30,609 bases of DNA from Gamsiella multidivaricata (GCF_025024155.1 NW_026251867.1:1-30609), one strand, 5' to 3'; shown: positions 15,815 through 26,500, counted from the stretch's first letter. Notes: generated by a model not told the origin, from the sequence alone. Numbers and translations are program-made.

Positions 15815-17591
15815 ATGTTTTCCGCCCCAAAGATGAGCCTCGCCAAGGTCGCCGCCAGGGCCTTCGTCACTCCATTGGTAATACACCCGTCTGACCGCCC
15901 CAATATTACTGCACTCTCGACGGTGCAGGAGCCACCCTGGACAGATCTACCCAAAAAAAACAAAAAAAAAAAAAAAACAGTGGCGTCCAGCAGAAATCAG
16001 GCGCTTTGTTCCCCCAACCAAAAAAAACCAGCACCTTTGGATACTAGGGCTCACGCGTCGTGGAGCTACCTGTAAACCATGGAGACACCACTCGAGTGCG
16101 ATTTTTCACACGGGGATCACCAGCAGTCGGCATTTTTCACTTGCACTTATCATGTCACTAGTATTAGCGGCATTGACCAATTGACACTCGGCTTCGTCTT
16201 ATTGCTGCTAGACCGTTCGCACCTTTGCCTCGTCCGCCGTTGCCCGCAACGTCAGCATCAACCTCCACGAGGGGTCCTTCGAGGCTTACAACTGCGATGT
16301 TCCTTCGCTTGACGTCAAAATCTCCAAAGAGGAGCTTATCAGGATGTACAAGAGCATGGTCACCATGAGACGTATGGAAATGGCCTCCGACGGTCTCTAC
16401 AAGGCTAAGCTTATCCGTGGTTTCTGCCACTTGTGCACTGGTCAGGTAACAAAGACAATGCGTATATTTCATGCGGATGGAAGCCTTGGCTGGGACCAAT
16501 AGCCGCGCTTTCCTTATATCTCTTATTTTGGTAAAGTACAGTGAACTCACCCCTCATCTCCATTCTGTTTTCTGTTTTGCAATCGGACTTGAACGATAAC
16601 AGGAAGCCGTTGCCGTCGGCATGGAGACTGCCCTGACTGAGGAGGACAAGATCATTACCGCTTACCGCTGCCACGGCTTCACTTACATGCGTGGCGGTTC
16701 CATCACCTCCATCTTGGCTGAGCTTCTTGGGCGCAAGGCTGGTATCTCTGGCGGAAAGGGTGGCTCCATGCACATGTTTACACCCAACTTCTTTGGAGGC
16801 AACGGTATTGTCGGTGCCCAGGTTCCTTTGGGTGCTGGTATTGCCTTTGCTCAAAAGTACCTCGGTCACAAGGCTGCCACCTTTGCCCTCTATGGTGACG
16901 GTGCCTCCAACCAGGGACAGGTCTTTGAAGCCTACAACATGGCCAAGCTGTGGGATCTCCCCGCTGTCTTTGTCTGCGAGAACAACCGCTACGGAATGGG
17001 AACTGCTGCCAACCGCTCCTCTGCCAACACCCAGTACTTCAAGCGCGGTGATTACATCCCTGGTTTGAAGGTGCGCTAAACGGCGGTTTGTCCTGCTGCT
17101 TTCATTTTCGTTCCTTCATCTTGTCCCCGACACCATATTAATCTTTATTCTTGTATTATCATTTCTGTTTCCTATCGCAGGTCAATGGTATGGATGTCTT
17201 GGCTGTTCACCAGGCCTGCGCCTACGCCAAGGAATGGACTTCTTCTGGAAAGGGTCCTCTTCTGCTCGAGATGGAGACCTACCGCTATGGTGGCCACTCC
17301 ATGTCCGATCCCGGTACCACCTACCGTACCCGTGAGGAGATTCAGCACATGCGTTCTAACAACGACCCCATCACCGGGCTGAAGCAGCGTCTTTTGGAGT
17401 TCAATGTGGTCACTGAGGATGAGCTGAAGGCCATCGATAAAGCTGCCCGCGCCGAGGTCGATCAGGCTGTCGAGGAGTCCAAGGCCTCGCCTGAGCCCGA
17501 TTTGGATAGTTTCTGGACCCATGTCTACCAGAAGGAGGCCGGTATTCCCTTCTTGCGTGGACGTGAGCCCGAGGAGTCCCACCGTTATTAA
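15815..17591 (+). CDS. PDA1: Pyruvate dehydrogenase E1 component subunit alpha, mitochondrial
   Basis: Alpha subunit of the thiamine-diphosphate-dependent E1 enzyme, which decarboxylates pyruvate in the mitochondrial matrix as part of the pyruvate dehydrogenase complex. Exons: 15815-15877, 16212-16445, 16603-17070 and 17181-17591; 1176 nt, 391 aa (human 390). The first two exons encode a basic presequence ([20 protein letters not shown], then [11 protein letters not shown]). Family motifs: [23 protein letters not shown], and the ThDP motif GDGASNQGQ ... VCENN (GDG at 197-199, NN at 226-227). The phosphorylation loop is [20 protein letters not shown]. Ser295 matches kinase site 1, while site 2 carries Thr instead of Ser. 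All three introns join in phase 0. Intron 1 (334 nt) contains an A8-C-A16 tract. Expression is probably high, given the CT-rich leader and C-biased third codon positions. Confidence 0.97.
15953..15977 (+). repeat. A-rich tract in PDA1 intron 1
   Basis: A(8) C A(16) on the sense strand within the first intron. Confidence 0.8.
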
Positions 17592-17783
17592 ATTGTGGGG
17601 GAAACAGGACAGAGGAGGATCAATGAAGCGCGACGTCAGTGTCAACAATTATAGCTAGAACAATCCGGGTGCTTATTAGCATGCACACATAGTACATATC
17701 AAACATTTTTTTTTCATGAACCATTCATCAACGCCATTCCTCGGAGAACGAATTGATTTTATTGTTGTTATGCCTGGACAGCT
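17592..17783. terminator. Convergent 3' region of PDA1 and the Mpv17-like gene
   Basis: The stops of the two genes face each other across 192 bp. A minus-strand AATAAA lies at 17758-17763. No other gene is present. Confidence 0.4.
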
Positions 17784-18756
17784 TCACGCGATGTCTGGTT
17801 GACGTGTGAGAGATATGTGTTCCATCCTGGTGCGTTAAAGATAGAGAGAGGTAGAGAGGTTGGATATGATTAGACGACTGGGTTTGATAAGAGGGAATGA
17901 CAGATAAGCGCAGGAAAGCTTACCCAGAGCAAACGTGTTTACTACCATCAGACGATGCTGTAAAGGCACCAGCCAAAAGTTGAAACATTGGACGGCAGGC
18001 CAAACGATGTAGTTGCTCTTTAGCGCTCCAGGATATCCCTATGATCAGTTGCCCATATTGCTTCGTTGGTTCCCTTACTCTTCTAGTAACCATGCGACAA
18101 CATTGAATATAATCTTCCTGCATAGATAATGAATATAAACGCGTCATACCTTTTGCAGCCGCTCACGAATGACCTGTGGACTCGCCCCAGCCAACAGACC
18201 CTGGCCGATAAAGAACGAGGCAATGAAGCAAGGCGCGAAAAACAGTTGATCGACCGCCACCCTGCCAAGCAAAGACCGGACGGGTGTCGAGAGGCGAATG
18301 GTCCTGTCTAGGAATCTGTACCAATGATGGAGCACGGGTCCAGCAAAGGCGGCTCCAAATAACGCCATTCTTGCGGTCCTTGTCTTATCCCAGCTTGACA
18401 ACGAAGAATCCAAAAACGGTGACAGTCTCATGGATGGCTTTTGTTCGATAAAAAAATGTGCTATCAGGTCCCCGGTGCCGAACAGCATTCCTGGGGGTGG
18501 ACGATAGAGGGGGCAGAAAAAAAGCAATTGGACAGGTACCATTCACTTACTGTTAGGTTTTTTTTTTTTTTTTTTTTTTTTTTCGACCACCTCGACCTGC
18601 ACACAACACAGCATCGAGACAAAATGCAGCGTCGCCTCCTTGTTCTACTCAACTCACATAGCTGACTCCCTCTTAACTTCCTTAAAAACTACCTGTTGTC
18701 ACGGCCTGTGTGGGCAAGGGATAGTTGGCCAAGGCACGAGTGTAAAATCCAAACAT
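17784..18756 (-). CDS. Mpv17/PMP22-family membrane protein, last exon apparently frameshifted
   Basis: Four-helix inner-membrane or peroxisomal protein of the Mpv17/PMP22/Sym1 family; family members are linked to mitochondrial DNA maintenance and membrane permeability. Exons in transcript order: 18756-18693, 18490-18150, 18038-17924, then a last exon starting at 17827. Family motifs: [62 protein letters not shown], and [20 protein letters not shown] with a PLQHR segment. As written the last exon reads [14 protein letters not shown] and stops at 17786-17784, giving 187 aa. The family expects GWNTYLS after LALG. That frame is present one base away: starting at AACACA it reads [17 protein letters not shown] with a stop at 17770-17768. 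A single extra A in the AAA at 17822-17820 explains the shift. It could be a real variant or a sequencing error. The protein is otherwise intact. Confidence 0.88.
18558..18583. repeat. 26-nt T tract in the first intron of the Mpv17-like gene
   Basis: Uninterrupted T run on the plus strand, hence A(26) on the sense strand, inside the 202-nt first intron. It is the longest homopolymer in the window and prone to length error in sequencing. Confidence 0.85.
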
Positions 18757-18997
18757 TGCCGGATATTCCTGACTTGTATTGTTCCGTTGCTCTTTTAGGA
18801 CGTTCGTATCGACACAACTTGAAAACAGATTGAGTCAGAGAAAAGAAAGAGGGATGAAAAATAGAAAAAAAAAGGGAAAAGGAAAAAGTAAAAAAAAGCG
18901 AATGGCGGAAGGTGTGACAAGCGACATATCACTCAACTGCAAACCTGCAACGTCGTTTGCCCCTCCTCATCATCATCCAAAGATGAAAAAGAATAGT

Positions 18998-19069
18998 TCC
19001 CAATCCGGGGTTCGAACCCGGGCCGCCTCGGTGAAAGCGAGGAATCCTGACCACTGGACCAATTAGGAT
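18998..19069 (-). tRNA. tRNA-Glu (anticodon UUC)
   Basis: The minus strand folds as a complete tRNA of 72 nt. The acceptor stem TCCTAAT pairs with ATTGGGA (one T-G pair). The D arm lies in GTCCAGTGGTCAGGAT. The anticodon stem-loop is CCTCG-CTTTCAC-CGAGG with anticodon TTC. The T arm is CCGGGTTCGAACCCCGG. The discriminator base is A and there is no intron. Internal A and B boxes are intact, so the gene is probably functional. It reads glutamate codons GAA and, by wobble, GAG. Confidence 0.95.
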
Positions 19070-19279
19070 ACGATATTTCGTGCTTATAAGACTCTTATAT
19101 TTCAATTTTGCGAAATTCCATATATGCATTTTCTATAAATGCACATTCTTTAACTGCACATGCAATGATGGAACGGTGTCTGCTACTGCTGGACTGCCTG
19201 CAAACGAGGAGGCGGTTGACAATCATGAAGGAATGGGGAGGATATCGTTTTTGTAGCAAGCAGTTTTCAGTGTTTATCA

Positions 19280-19343
19280 CACTGATGAGGGGTGTATTGA
19301 TTTTAGCTGGCGCCAACTAGTACCAATACACCCACTGATGAGG
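19280..19343. mobile_element. 42-bp inverted-repeat element flanked by 11-bp direct repeats
   Basis: The sequence CACTGATGAGG occurs at 19280-19290 and again at 19333-19343. Exactly between the copies lies a 42-bp segment (19291-19332) that begins GGTGTATTG and ends CAATACACC, a perfect 9-bp inverted repeat abutting the direct repeats. Its core, TAGCTGGCGCCAACTA, is itself a near-palindrome sharing the same centre. Direct repeats bounding terminal inverted repeats are the classic mark of a transposon insertion; 9-11 bp duplications are known for Mutator-like elements. At 42 bp it cannot encode anything, so it would be an extreme miniature element or deletion remnant. The arrangement is observed; the transposon reading is inferred. 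Confidence 0.45.
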
Positions 19344-22300
19344 TGTGGTAATTGTTGCGCAGGAAATCCCATGTCGTTGAGGATCCTTGTTAATAAAAAA
19401 ATAAAAGCAACTATTGCGTAGGCTCTACGGGCAGGCCCGGGGAATACTCTGCTTTGGTGGAGAGGACAACTGCGATAGATCGTTCTGATAGATGCGCAGA
19501 GTCAATTGACTCGAGAGACAAACTGGTAACATTCAATTGCACGTTCATTTCCCTCTCTTTGTTTTTCCTTTTTTGTAGCCCTGATTCCCTGCTGAGCGCC
19601 GCAACCTTCCTTCTCGCTTCACGACTCCTTCCTATCTACCTTCACATTGACTAGTAAGCACGAAGAAACTTTTCAACATAGCTTAGATATAAAACATCGA
19701 GGTATTTTTATAAGCACCTGACTCAGTTGATGCTTCGCCCAGTTGGCTGGCCCTGTAATGTATCCGTCATACTGTCTTGCTGCGACACAAAAGAAAAATT
19801 AAGAAACAGAGCCAGCGAGAGGGCGGTCAGAGACAAACATGGTGCTACAGATCGTCTTAAGACACGAATGATGCTAGTAAGGGTAGTGCCACAGTATTAT
19901 ACCCGAAAGAACCCTATCGAAATTAAGCGCCGGATCACAGAACACCTGCGATCAACTTCGCATGCCCACCAGCTCCCCAACCAGGCCCCGCTGGCTCCAT
20001 AGAGCATATAGAAAGGCTCTAGATTCCTATTTAATAAAGCATTCGTTCTTACCCTCACTTCTCTATCTCGAATTTGCTATTACAGAGAGATTTTGTGAAA
20101 ATATGCGGCGCTAAACAACATAAACCATGGAAGGCCATAGAACTTTTGACGAACACTGTAATCTGTGAAGACCATGTTTAAATCGCACATCATATACTAG
20201 AGGTTATCTTTCTCAGAAGCACCAAGTTTAAGATAGTGAACTGGCATCGAGTGATGGTAGGTTCAGGAACCAATAGTACTTTTAATAAGCAAGGCACCAT
20301 TGTTCATACACTTCCTGCTTAGGCCAATTGTTAAAGTTAATAGAAATATAAAGTTTTAAGAGTTAGAAGCGTGGGAGTCAATTTCGTCCCCTCACGCTTA
20401 CTGAAGTAAGTGAATGCACTGGAGACAAAGTGTTCGGAGGAGAAAGAGCGCTTTGATGGTCATGGTCATGGTGCCGTGTAACCAAGAAATTTTTCTCTTG
20501 GAACGACTACGGGATAATCCCTTCGCCTGTCAGGAAATTTTGAGTCAGGGGAATTTTAGTTTTTACATTAATTTGGTGCGAAATATCATTTTAGAGGGGA
20601 CGGCTTTGCTTGCCAATATTCGCTATTGAAGTGTCACGGATCTGGAATGTAAAGGCATGAATCAAGGCACAAACTACCCTTCAATTTGTATCAAGGGCAT
20701 GGAAAGCGGTAGCATAAAAAAACTTTTAAATACAATATCATAGAAAAAATTACGCAAAATACATGTAAAATTCGGAACACCAGCGTTCCGGAAACAGACG
20801 AAGGGATACTGATTCCAAGTCGAAATAGTTTGCTCCGACATCTCGAAGTGTCATCAGACTATGTAGTGCATGTGGTTCTTGTAAATTCTTGCACCGAAAT
20901 TTCGAAAAGTCGCTTTTCTCGCGGAAAAGATATCAAGCATGAGAGGCGTGTATGATAAGCGTGCAGTCATTACTCCTCTGTGATAATTATAGGTGGTGGT
21001 ACTCGTTTTTCATTACTTTATAGCCGTTGTCCAGGCTACATGTTCATGGCCTGCGTTTCAGCGCCTGTCAACATCCTTTCTTCTCTCAAACCTGTATCTC
21101 GGCAACTTTGTGATAAAAGATTTTGTCCCTCTCGTTTTGCGTTGTCGCGGACTATCACTGTCATGTATTTGTTTGTTCTACCCTCCCTGAACCTCCTATC
21201 CCAGCATTTGATGGAAGGCCCCCGAAGGGTGGTATAGTTTATACACGTTCTGTATTCTGCTTCGACATCGCCTTAAGGTTCGAACTGCTCGGGAGTGACC
21301 TCACCTGAAGGAGTTAAACATCGAAACCTGCGAACCAATTAGGACTCAGGGAGTAAGCGTAGTCACTAGTCACTTGAACGTTTTTACAAAATCTTTGATA
21401 TCCGCGTCGCGCTATACTTTTTTTTGTTAATATTATTAACGACAACACGAGTTCACTCGATCTCGCTTCTGCGCTGCGCTGCTACCATTCGTCTTTTTGA
21501 CTGCCGGATCTTGGGGGCTTCCGCGCTCTATGGCTTTCGGATCCTCGATCGAGTTTTAAATCACACGGTGTATTGTATCAAGATGTTTTGCATTGAAAGA
21601 TATAGCTGTAGTCCAGAGTCAATGAGAACAAGAGAGAGATCTTTAATTACAGCGACTGAGCGATTAGTCTACTTATTGCTCGGTGGCTTAAGAAATAGGG
21701 AATATGCCACACGCAGTTATTTGCCTCCCCAGGGGATATTCTCCCTGCACGCCCTTCCTATTAAACCTCCTTTTTTTCATGTTTATTTACCTCTATTGCT
21801 CAGATTTTAATCGTATAGAAAGCTGTATTTTGGATTCGGACAATCGTGTTTTCCCGCCTCGTCAGTGTTCTCTTTCTCTTTCTCTTTGGCTTTTTTGTCG
21901 GGACCATGTTGTTGGACTCTCGCATGTCTATCTCAATCTCTTTCTCTCGTCCCGCCTTCTTTAAATCCACTAAAGCAATTTCGGCAATGTACTCCCCACG
22001 TACCACATAACTCTCACGCAACATCTCTCTCTTACCCTTTGTCAATCTCTGCCCCACAATCTCACGGCTCGGCTCCCGGCTACGCTTTCAACCATTGAAG
22101 GCCTCTACACCTCTTCAGACCTCCACACAAGCACTCGCAACCGTTGAGGATGCAATGCAAAGACGGCGTCTTGTCTGTGAGTTTTTGTTCGATTACTCGT
22201 CTTTATTTTGTCCCTGTAAGAGGTCAAAAGCACAGCGACAGCAAATATACCTGATATTTGGTGCCCTTTCATCGTACATCTGGCCTCCATCGAACATTAA

Positions 22301-22756
22301 CCATACAATTCGCCCCTTGTAAGACTATCTTCATAATTTTTTTTTACTGCTATTCTATTTTTATTATATACGCTTTGATATTCGCCTATGAGGTTCATCA
22401 GATCTGAGAATTAGGATGCCCGATCTGCTCACGAAAGCTTGGTCCGCTTCACCGACCAGCTTCACTGATGCAGTTTTTTTAAATTCTTTCCGTCGTAATA
22501 TCCTATCATGATCCGAATCTTCCACCCATGCATCATCTTTTTATTTTTTATCTATTACTATGCTGCCGTGAAGGGTCATGGCCTTTCCGCTCATTGATGG
22601 GCCGTATGCTATCCTCCATGTTGCCAGTGAGCAATGTTATTTTGTCTCTTCCCGCAGACCCTTTTTTTCCCTATTTTGTGGAGTACCCCCTGGAATAAAC
22701 AGCGGGTCATAGCTTCCTATTTTCCCAGGTTGTTATCCAGTGGCGAAATCATCCTT

Positions 22757-22779
22757 AAAAAAAAAAAAAAAAAAAAAAA
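22757..22779. repeat. 23-nt A tract
   Basis: Uninterrupted A run in the gene-poor stretch upstream of the bZIP gene. A second A run of about 17 nt lies at 22967-22983. Confidence 0.8.
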
Positions 22780-23200
22780 GTTGGTTATTGGGGCTGTATC
22801 AAGTAAAGCGGGTAAACGCAACATTTATTCCTTTTACTTTTTCTGAGTGCAGTGTCTACCAATGTGCTCACTTTGACCAATGATGAGCGTGCGAAAGAGG
22901 TCTCGACGAGAAGGATTTAGACCAGTGCTTTCGAAGCGTTGTTGCGACGAGTTACACGCCGAAAGAAAAAAAAAAAAAAAAAAGAGCTGGCGCGTGGGGA
23001 GGAAGGGGCGATCCGTCTGCGATGACGATGCGGGCCAAACCTTCCACAGTTTTGGTTCCTTGATTATGATGGAATGAAAATCTTCATCCCCACATTGCAG
23101 GATGTAAACACAGCATTTCTCACTCCTTTGTCCAGACCCCTCCTTAAGAAATATATCCCGCTTGCCCTGACAAACAACAACACGTGTGTTCCCTCATTTC

Positions 23201-23628
23201 CATCTCCACCATGCATACACACATACGCCTTAGAAAGCAAGCTGCCATCCTGACGACGCGTCTGTTTGTTGGCACGTCATCCTAGCATCAGAGCTTTGCT
23301 TTGTGCTACCATCGGGCCTCCTCTGGACGCGTTCGCCTTATGAAGTTTACCCCTGCCCTTACTACGTAACTGGTAACAATTACGTCCGTTAAAATAACGT
23401 TTGGGATCGACCTTTTTTTGTCTACAAACGGACAAACAGACAATTGAGCACATCGCCTCGTAAAAGGGGCGCCCTCTGCTCTTCTCTTCCTTTCTTTCTT
23501 TTCAATATTCTCTTCTTGTCTTACTTATTCAACTTATTTCTTCCTCTCTCCTCCTCCAAAAAAAAAAAGAAGCAATTAAATCAGACATATTATAGATTAT
23601 ATACATCTATAATCCAACAACAGGATCG
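23201..23628 (+). promoter_or_regulatory. Upstream region and leader of the bZIP gene
   Basis: The last 150 nt before the start codon are pyrimidine-rich (TCTTCTCTTCCTTTCTTTCT and similar), followed by an A-run (23558-23568) and an AT-rich stretch ending AACAACAGGATCG before ATG 23629. This is consistent with a 5' leader. No TATA box is assigned. Confidence 0.4.
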
Positions 23629-26030
23629 ATGGAAAACTCCATCCACAACCAAGAAATGTCAACAAACATCGGTTACTCGCTAGACGATCAGCAGAAACAA
23701 TTCTACGTATTCGAGGAAGGCCGGTACTTTCCCAAGCTGGACTCTGCGAACCCGAATGCCCAAGGTACAGTATGGAGAACAAATCCCCTTTATCCAGTGT
23801 CTGGGTACACAAGGTGCTCTCATCAAGGTGCTCTTAATTTCAGTGCTTTGGCGTCAAACTCAATTGCATGGCAACTGAACACGAAAACCTTGTCCTCATT
23901 TCATACTACGCAATTTCTAGTTCTACTCAGGGACGGCGGCGACCTGTTCATGGAGCATGACTCGAAGTATCATCCTGTCAAACTCGAGGACTTCGACACT
24001 AACTCATTCGGTCGTGTGCAAGGAGAAGGCGCACCTATAGAGCAATCGAAATATCGCGACCAGCAGCAGCAACTATATCATGGGGGAACCACGGGATCCG
24101 ACCGCCCGGTAGCCAGCGTTTTGCAATCGTTGCCTCTTCACCAGCAACAGCAGCAGCAGCAACAGCACCAACTTACCACAACGAAAGTATCTTCGCTCAG
24201 CATGCTTAAGTCTCCTATCGATTCTTACCTCACTCCTGTGGGGTCAGCCCTCCCGGACAGTTTCTCAAAACCCCTGGTGTCTGCAGGACGAGGCAGGGAC
24301 GGGTCAAATAGTCGCACATCGAGCCAGGAAACAGAGGGTACACCATCCTCAGCAATGTTAAACCTTTCAATTGCGCCATCTGGACAAAGCGAGGGGCCTT
24401 TTCAGATTGCTGCGACCATGCAGCAACATCAAAAGGCAAAAAGTCAGTCAATACTCAGTCCTCAACAGCAACAGTTTCAGCAACAGCCACCACTACTGTC
24501 TACAAATGCCAGTACCCCATCCCCTTCTTCTTCTTCTTCCACTCTTGGCACGACCTCGTCAGGGTCGACCGATACCATTAGCGAATTGCCCGAGGATGTG
24601 GTGATCCGGAGGGCAGAGCAGAACCGCGCAGCACAACGGGCGTTCCGGCAACGGAAGCAGAAGTATATCAAATGGCTCGAGAGCAAGGCCGAGGAACTGG
24701 ACGAGGTCTACAGGATCATGGCTTTGGTTCGAGCCGAGAACCAGCAGCTCTGTAATCTGGTGGTGGAACTGGATGAGAAGCTGAACGGATCCAAAAGTAT
24801 GGCTGCTGCAGGCACCCACGAAAATTCCAACGGACCCCTTCAAGACACAATATCAGTAGGAGGAGCAGTGACGACACCACTGACCAGACTGCCGGACTCG
24901 GCAGTGATGGCTCTGACGGGGGAAAATCTCGGTGCACATGGGCCGAAGTCCAGGGGCATTCATGGAACCGACGTGGCGCTTAGTAAAGAGATTTCGATGC
25001 GACTGATGAACCTAGCTACGTTCCCAGGCCTGAATGGGGAACGCGATACGGCCATGATGAATAAGATTAAGTATCACCCGCGATCATCCATATATAGCAA
25101 GGGCAGTAGTGTTAAAGGCAAAATGGCCTTCAAGATGAGTCAACAGACGAAGCAGCAGGGTGCACTCTTGCAGGCAGCTCTCCAGCCTGGAAAGTTAACC
25201 CAAGAGCATCAGCAACAACCAAATCAACAGCAACAGCAACAGCAACAGCAGCAGTCGCTTATAGAATTGAATGGACAAGTTAGTAGAGCTCAGCAGAACG
25301 GACTATCATGGATGAACTACTCCTCTGACGCCTCTACAACGCCCCCAGCAGCATTTTGCCCTCCCACATCTTTATCGCCCCCTCACTGTAAGTTGCGCAT
25401 GGATGTCTGAAATGGCGGGAGAGAATATTGCGGCATGTCGCAAAGAAGACCTTCTGATATGGTCCTCTTGTCTTTCTGGCCCCATGCCAATAGTGACCAC
25501 CAATGGATCACTTTTAATCTCTCCTCAGCAAAGCTCGGCCTACATCTCGCCTCAGCCTTTAGGTGTCACACCATCTGCCCCGCAACAGCAACAACAACAA
25601 CAACAAGGACAACATCAGCAGCTGCTGCAGCAGCAGCGGCCTCACCACTCTTTAACGAACCCTGCAAGCAGCTTTATTGGCATCCAGCCAAACTACAGCG
25701 GGATTCCATTGCTCAACCCCACGGCGGGATCACAGACAGCCCCGCTGGGAATGCAGCTCGACGCTGATCTTGCATCCCAGCAAAGGAGCGGCACACGGTT
25801 CCACCAACACCCTAATTTTACTGTTACGCAACAACATCAACAACATCATCTCAGTTCGCACTCTTCGTCTTCCGCACCCTCTCCAGTCCAAAACGTGGCC
25901 CAGGTCCATGCACATGGCCGGATAAACCCTCTCCAGCATCAATTGCATCACTATCCTTATGCCAACTTATATCATCAACAACAGCCTATGCAGCAGCAAC
26001 AACAACAACAGCAGCAACAGCAGCAGCAGC

Positions 26031-26100
<70 letters not shown>

Positions 26101-26500
26101 ATTACAATTTTACAACCAGCTTCCTCAGAGCCCATTCTCAATAGCAACACAACTGCAGCAGGAAGCTGGACAGCTCTCCTGGCTGGAAGATGACGCGTCG
26201 GGAGCGGGTCGCGGTAGACGATCCTCGATGCCGACGTTACACCTGTCTATGCCTTTGCATGGGAACACTCCCAACGATGATCACAGCAGTAGTATTAGCA
26301 ATATCAGCATTAGAGATGAGGGCCCTAGGAACACTAGTGGCACTCATATCATTAGTCACAATACCCATGGTAGTAATAGCAGTAGTATCAATGGCGGCGG
26401 TAGTGTCAGCGGTAATGATAATGGTCGCAGTAGTATTACTAGCACGGACGAGTGTAATAGTAGTAGCCAGAGCGCTCCCATGATGGGCGTGGCTCGATAA
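23629..26500 (+). CDS. Yap/Pap1-type bZIP transcription factor with polyglutamine tracts
   Basis: DNA-binding regulator of the fungal AP-1-like (Yap1/Pap1) class. Exons: 23629-25387 and 25494-26500; the 106-nt intron has a perfect GTAAGT donor and an AATAG acceptor and joins in phase 1 (SPPH|LTTNGS). The total is 2766 nt, 921 aa. The basic region is RRAEQNRAAQRAFRQRKQ (residues 327-344), whose NRAAQRAFR core is the Yap signature. The zipper follows with heptad positions L350, L357, M364, N371, V378 and L385. The rest is low-complexity: Gln runs near residues 172-179 and 533-543, a 37-Gln run in exon 2, and Ser/Asn-rich tails. I see no clear Cys-rich redox domain like that of Yap1, so a stress role is not assured. 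An in-frame 156-nt stretch (23765-23920) looks like a possible intron; if removed, the protein has 869 aa. Confidence 0.88.
23765..23920 (+). other. Possible in-frame intron inside the bZIP gene
   Basis: The segment begins GTACAG after CAAG and ends CAATTTCTAG. It is 156 nt, a multiple of three, with no stop codon, so both retained and spliced forms keep the frame. The encoded 52 residues look unlike the Gln/Ser-rich surroundings. This is only a candidate. Confidence 0.3.
25991..26101 (+). repeat. 37-codon CAA/CAG polyglutamine tract
   Basis: Uninterrupted glutamine codons in frame within bZIP exon 2. CAG clusters flank a long central block of pure CAA, so the DNA is two interleaved triplet repeats rather than a single one. 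Such tracts change length easily between strains. Confidence 0.95.

Larger units (their letters stand above)
19070..23200. other. Long stretch without a recognisable gene
   Basis: Only frames under about 130 codons exist here, and none has a family motif or a coherent exon series. The part from about 19650 to 21800 is more AT-rich than the coding regions and contains several small hairpins: 20771-20793 (TTCGGAAC with GTTCCGGAA), and 20895-20918 (palindrome CGAAATTTCG followed by GAAAAG-TCG-CTTTTC). Isolated donor-like sites exist (for example GTAAGT near 20405, GTGAGT near 22175) but do not assemble into genes. CT-rich sequence at 21860-22060 could be a leader of an unrecognised transcript. 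The stretch could include decayed repeats or non-coding RNA. Confidence 0.45.

Noticed and set aside
15492..16075. Plus frames of 114 and 178 codons overlapping the start of PDA1
   Set aside because: Frames through the CT-rich leader and intron 1 of PDA1; the 178-codon frame shares only the short first coding exon and then runs through the intron, including its poly-A tract.
16164..17648. Minus-strand frames of 128-158 codons across PDA1
   Set aside because: They mirror the strongly biased codon use of PDA1; they have no domain and no matching splice sites.
19727..20002. 91-codon plus frame as a transposon protein fragment
   Set aside because: Basic composition but no reverse transcriptase, integrase or transposase motif.
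21325..21350. tRNA-like remnant (CCAATTAGGA as in the nearby tRNA-Glu, plus CGAAACCTGCGAACC)
   Set aside because: Only about 10 bases match the tRNA 5' end and no anticodon or T arm follows at the right spacing.
22880..23077. Short frame with a Lys run
   Set aside because: The Lys run is a translated A tract; no other support.
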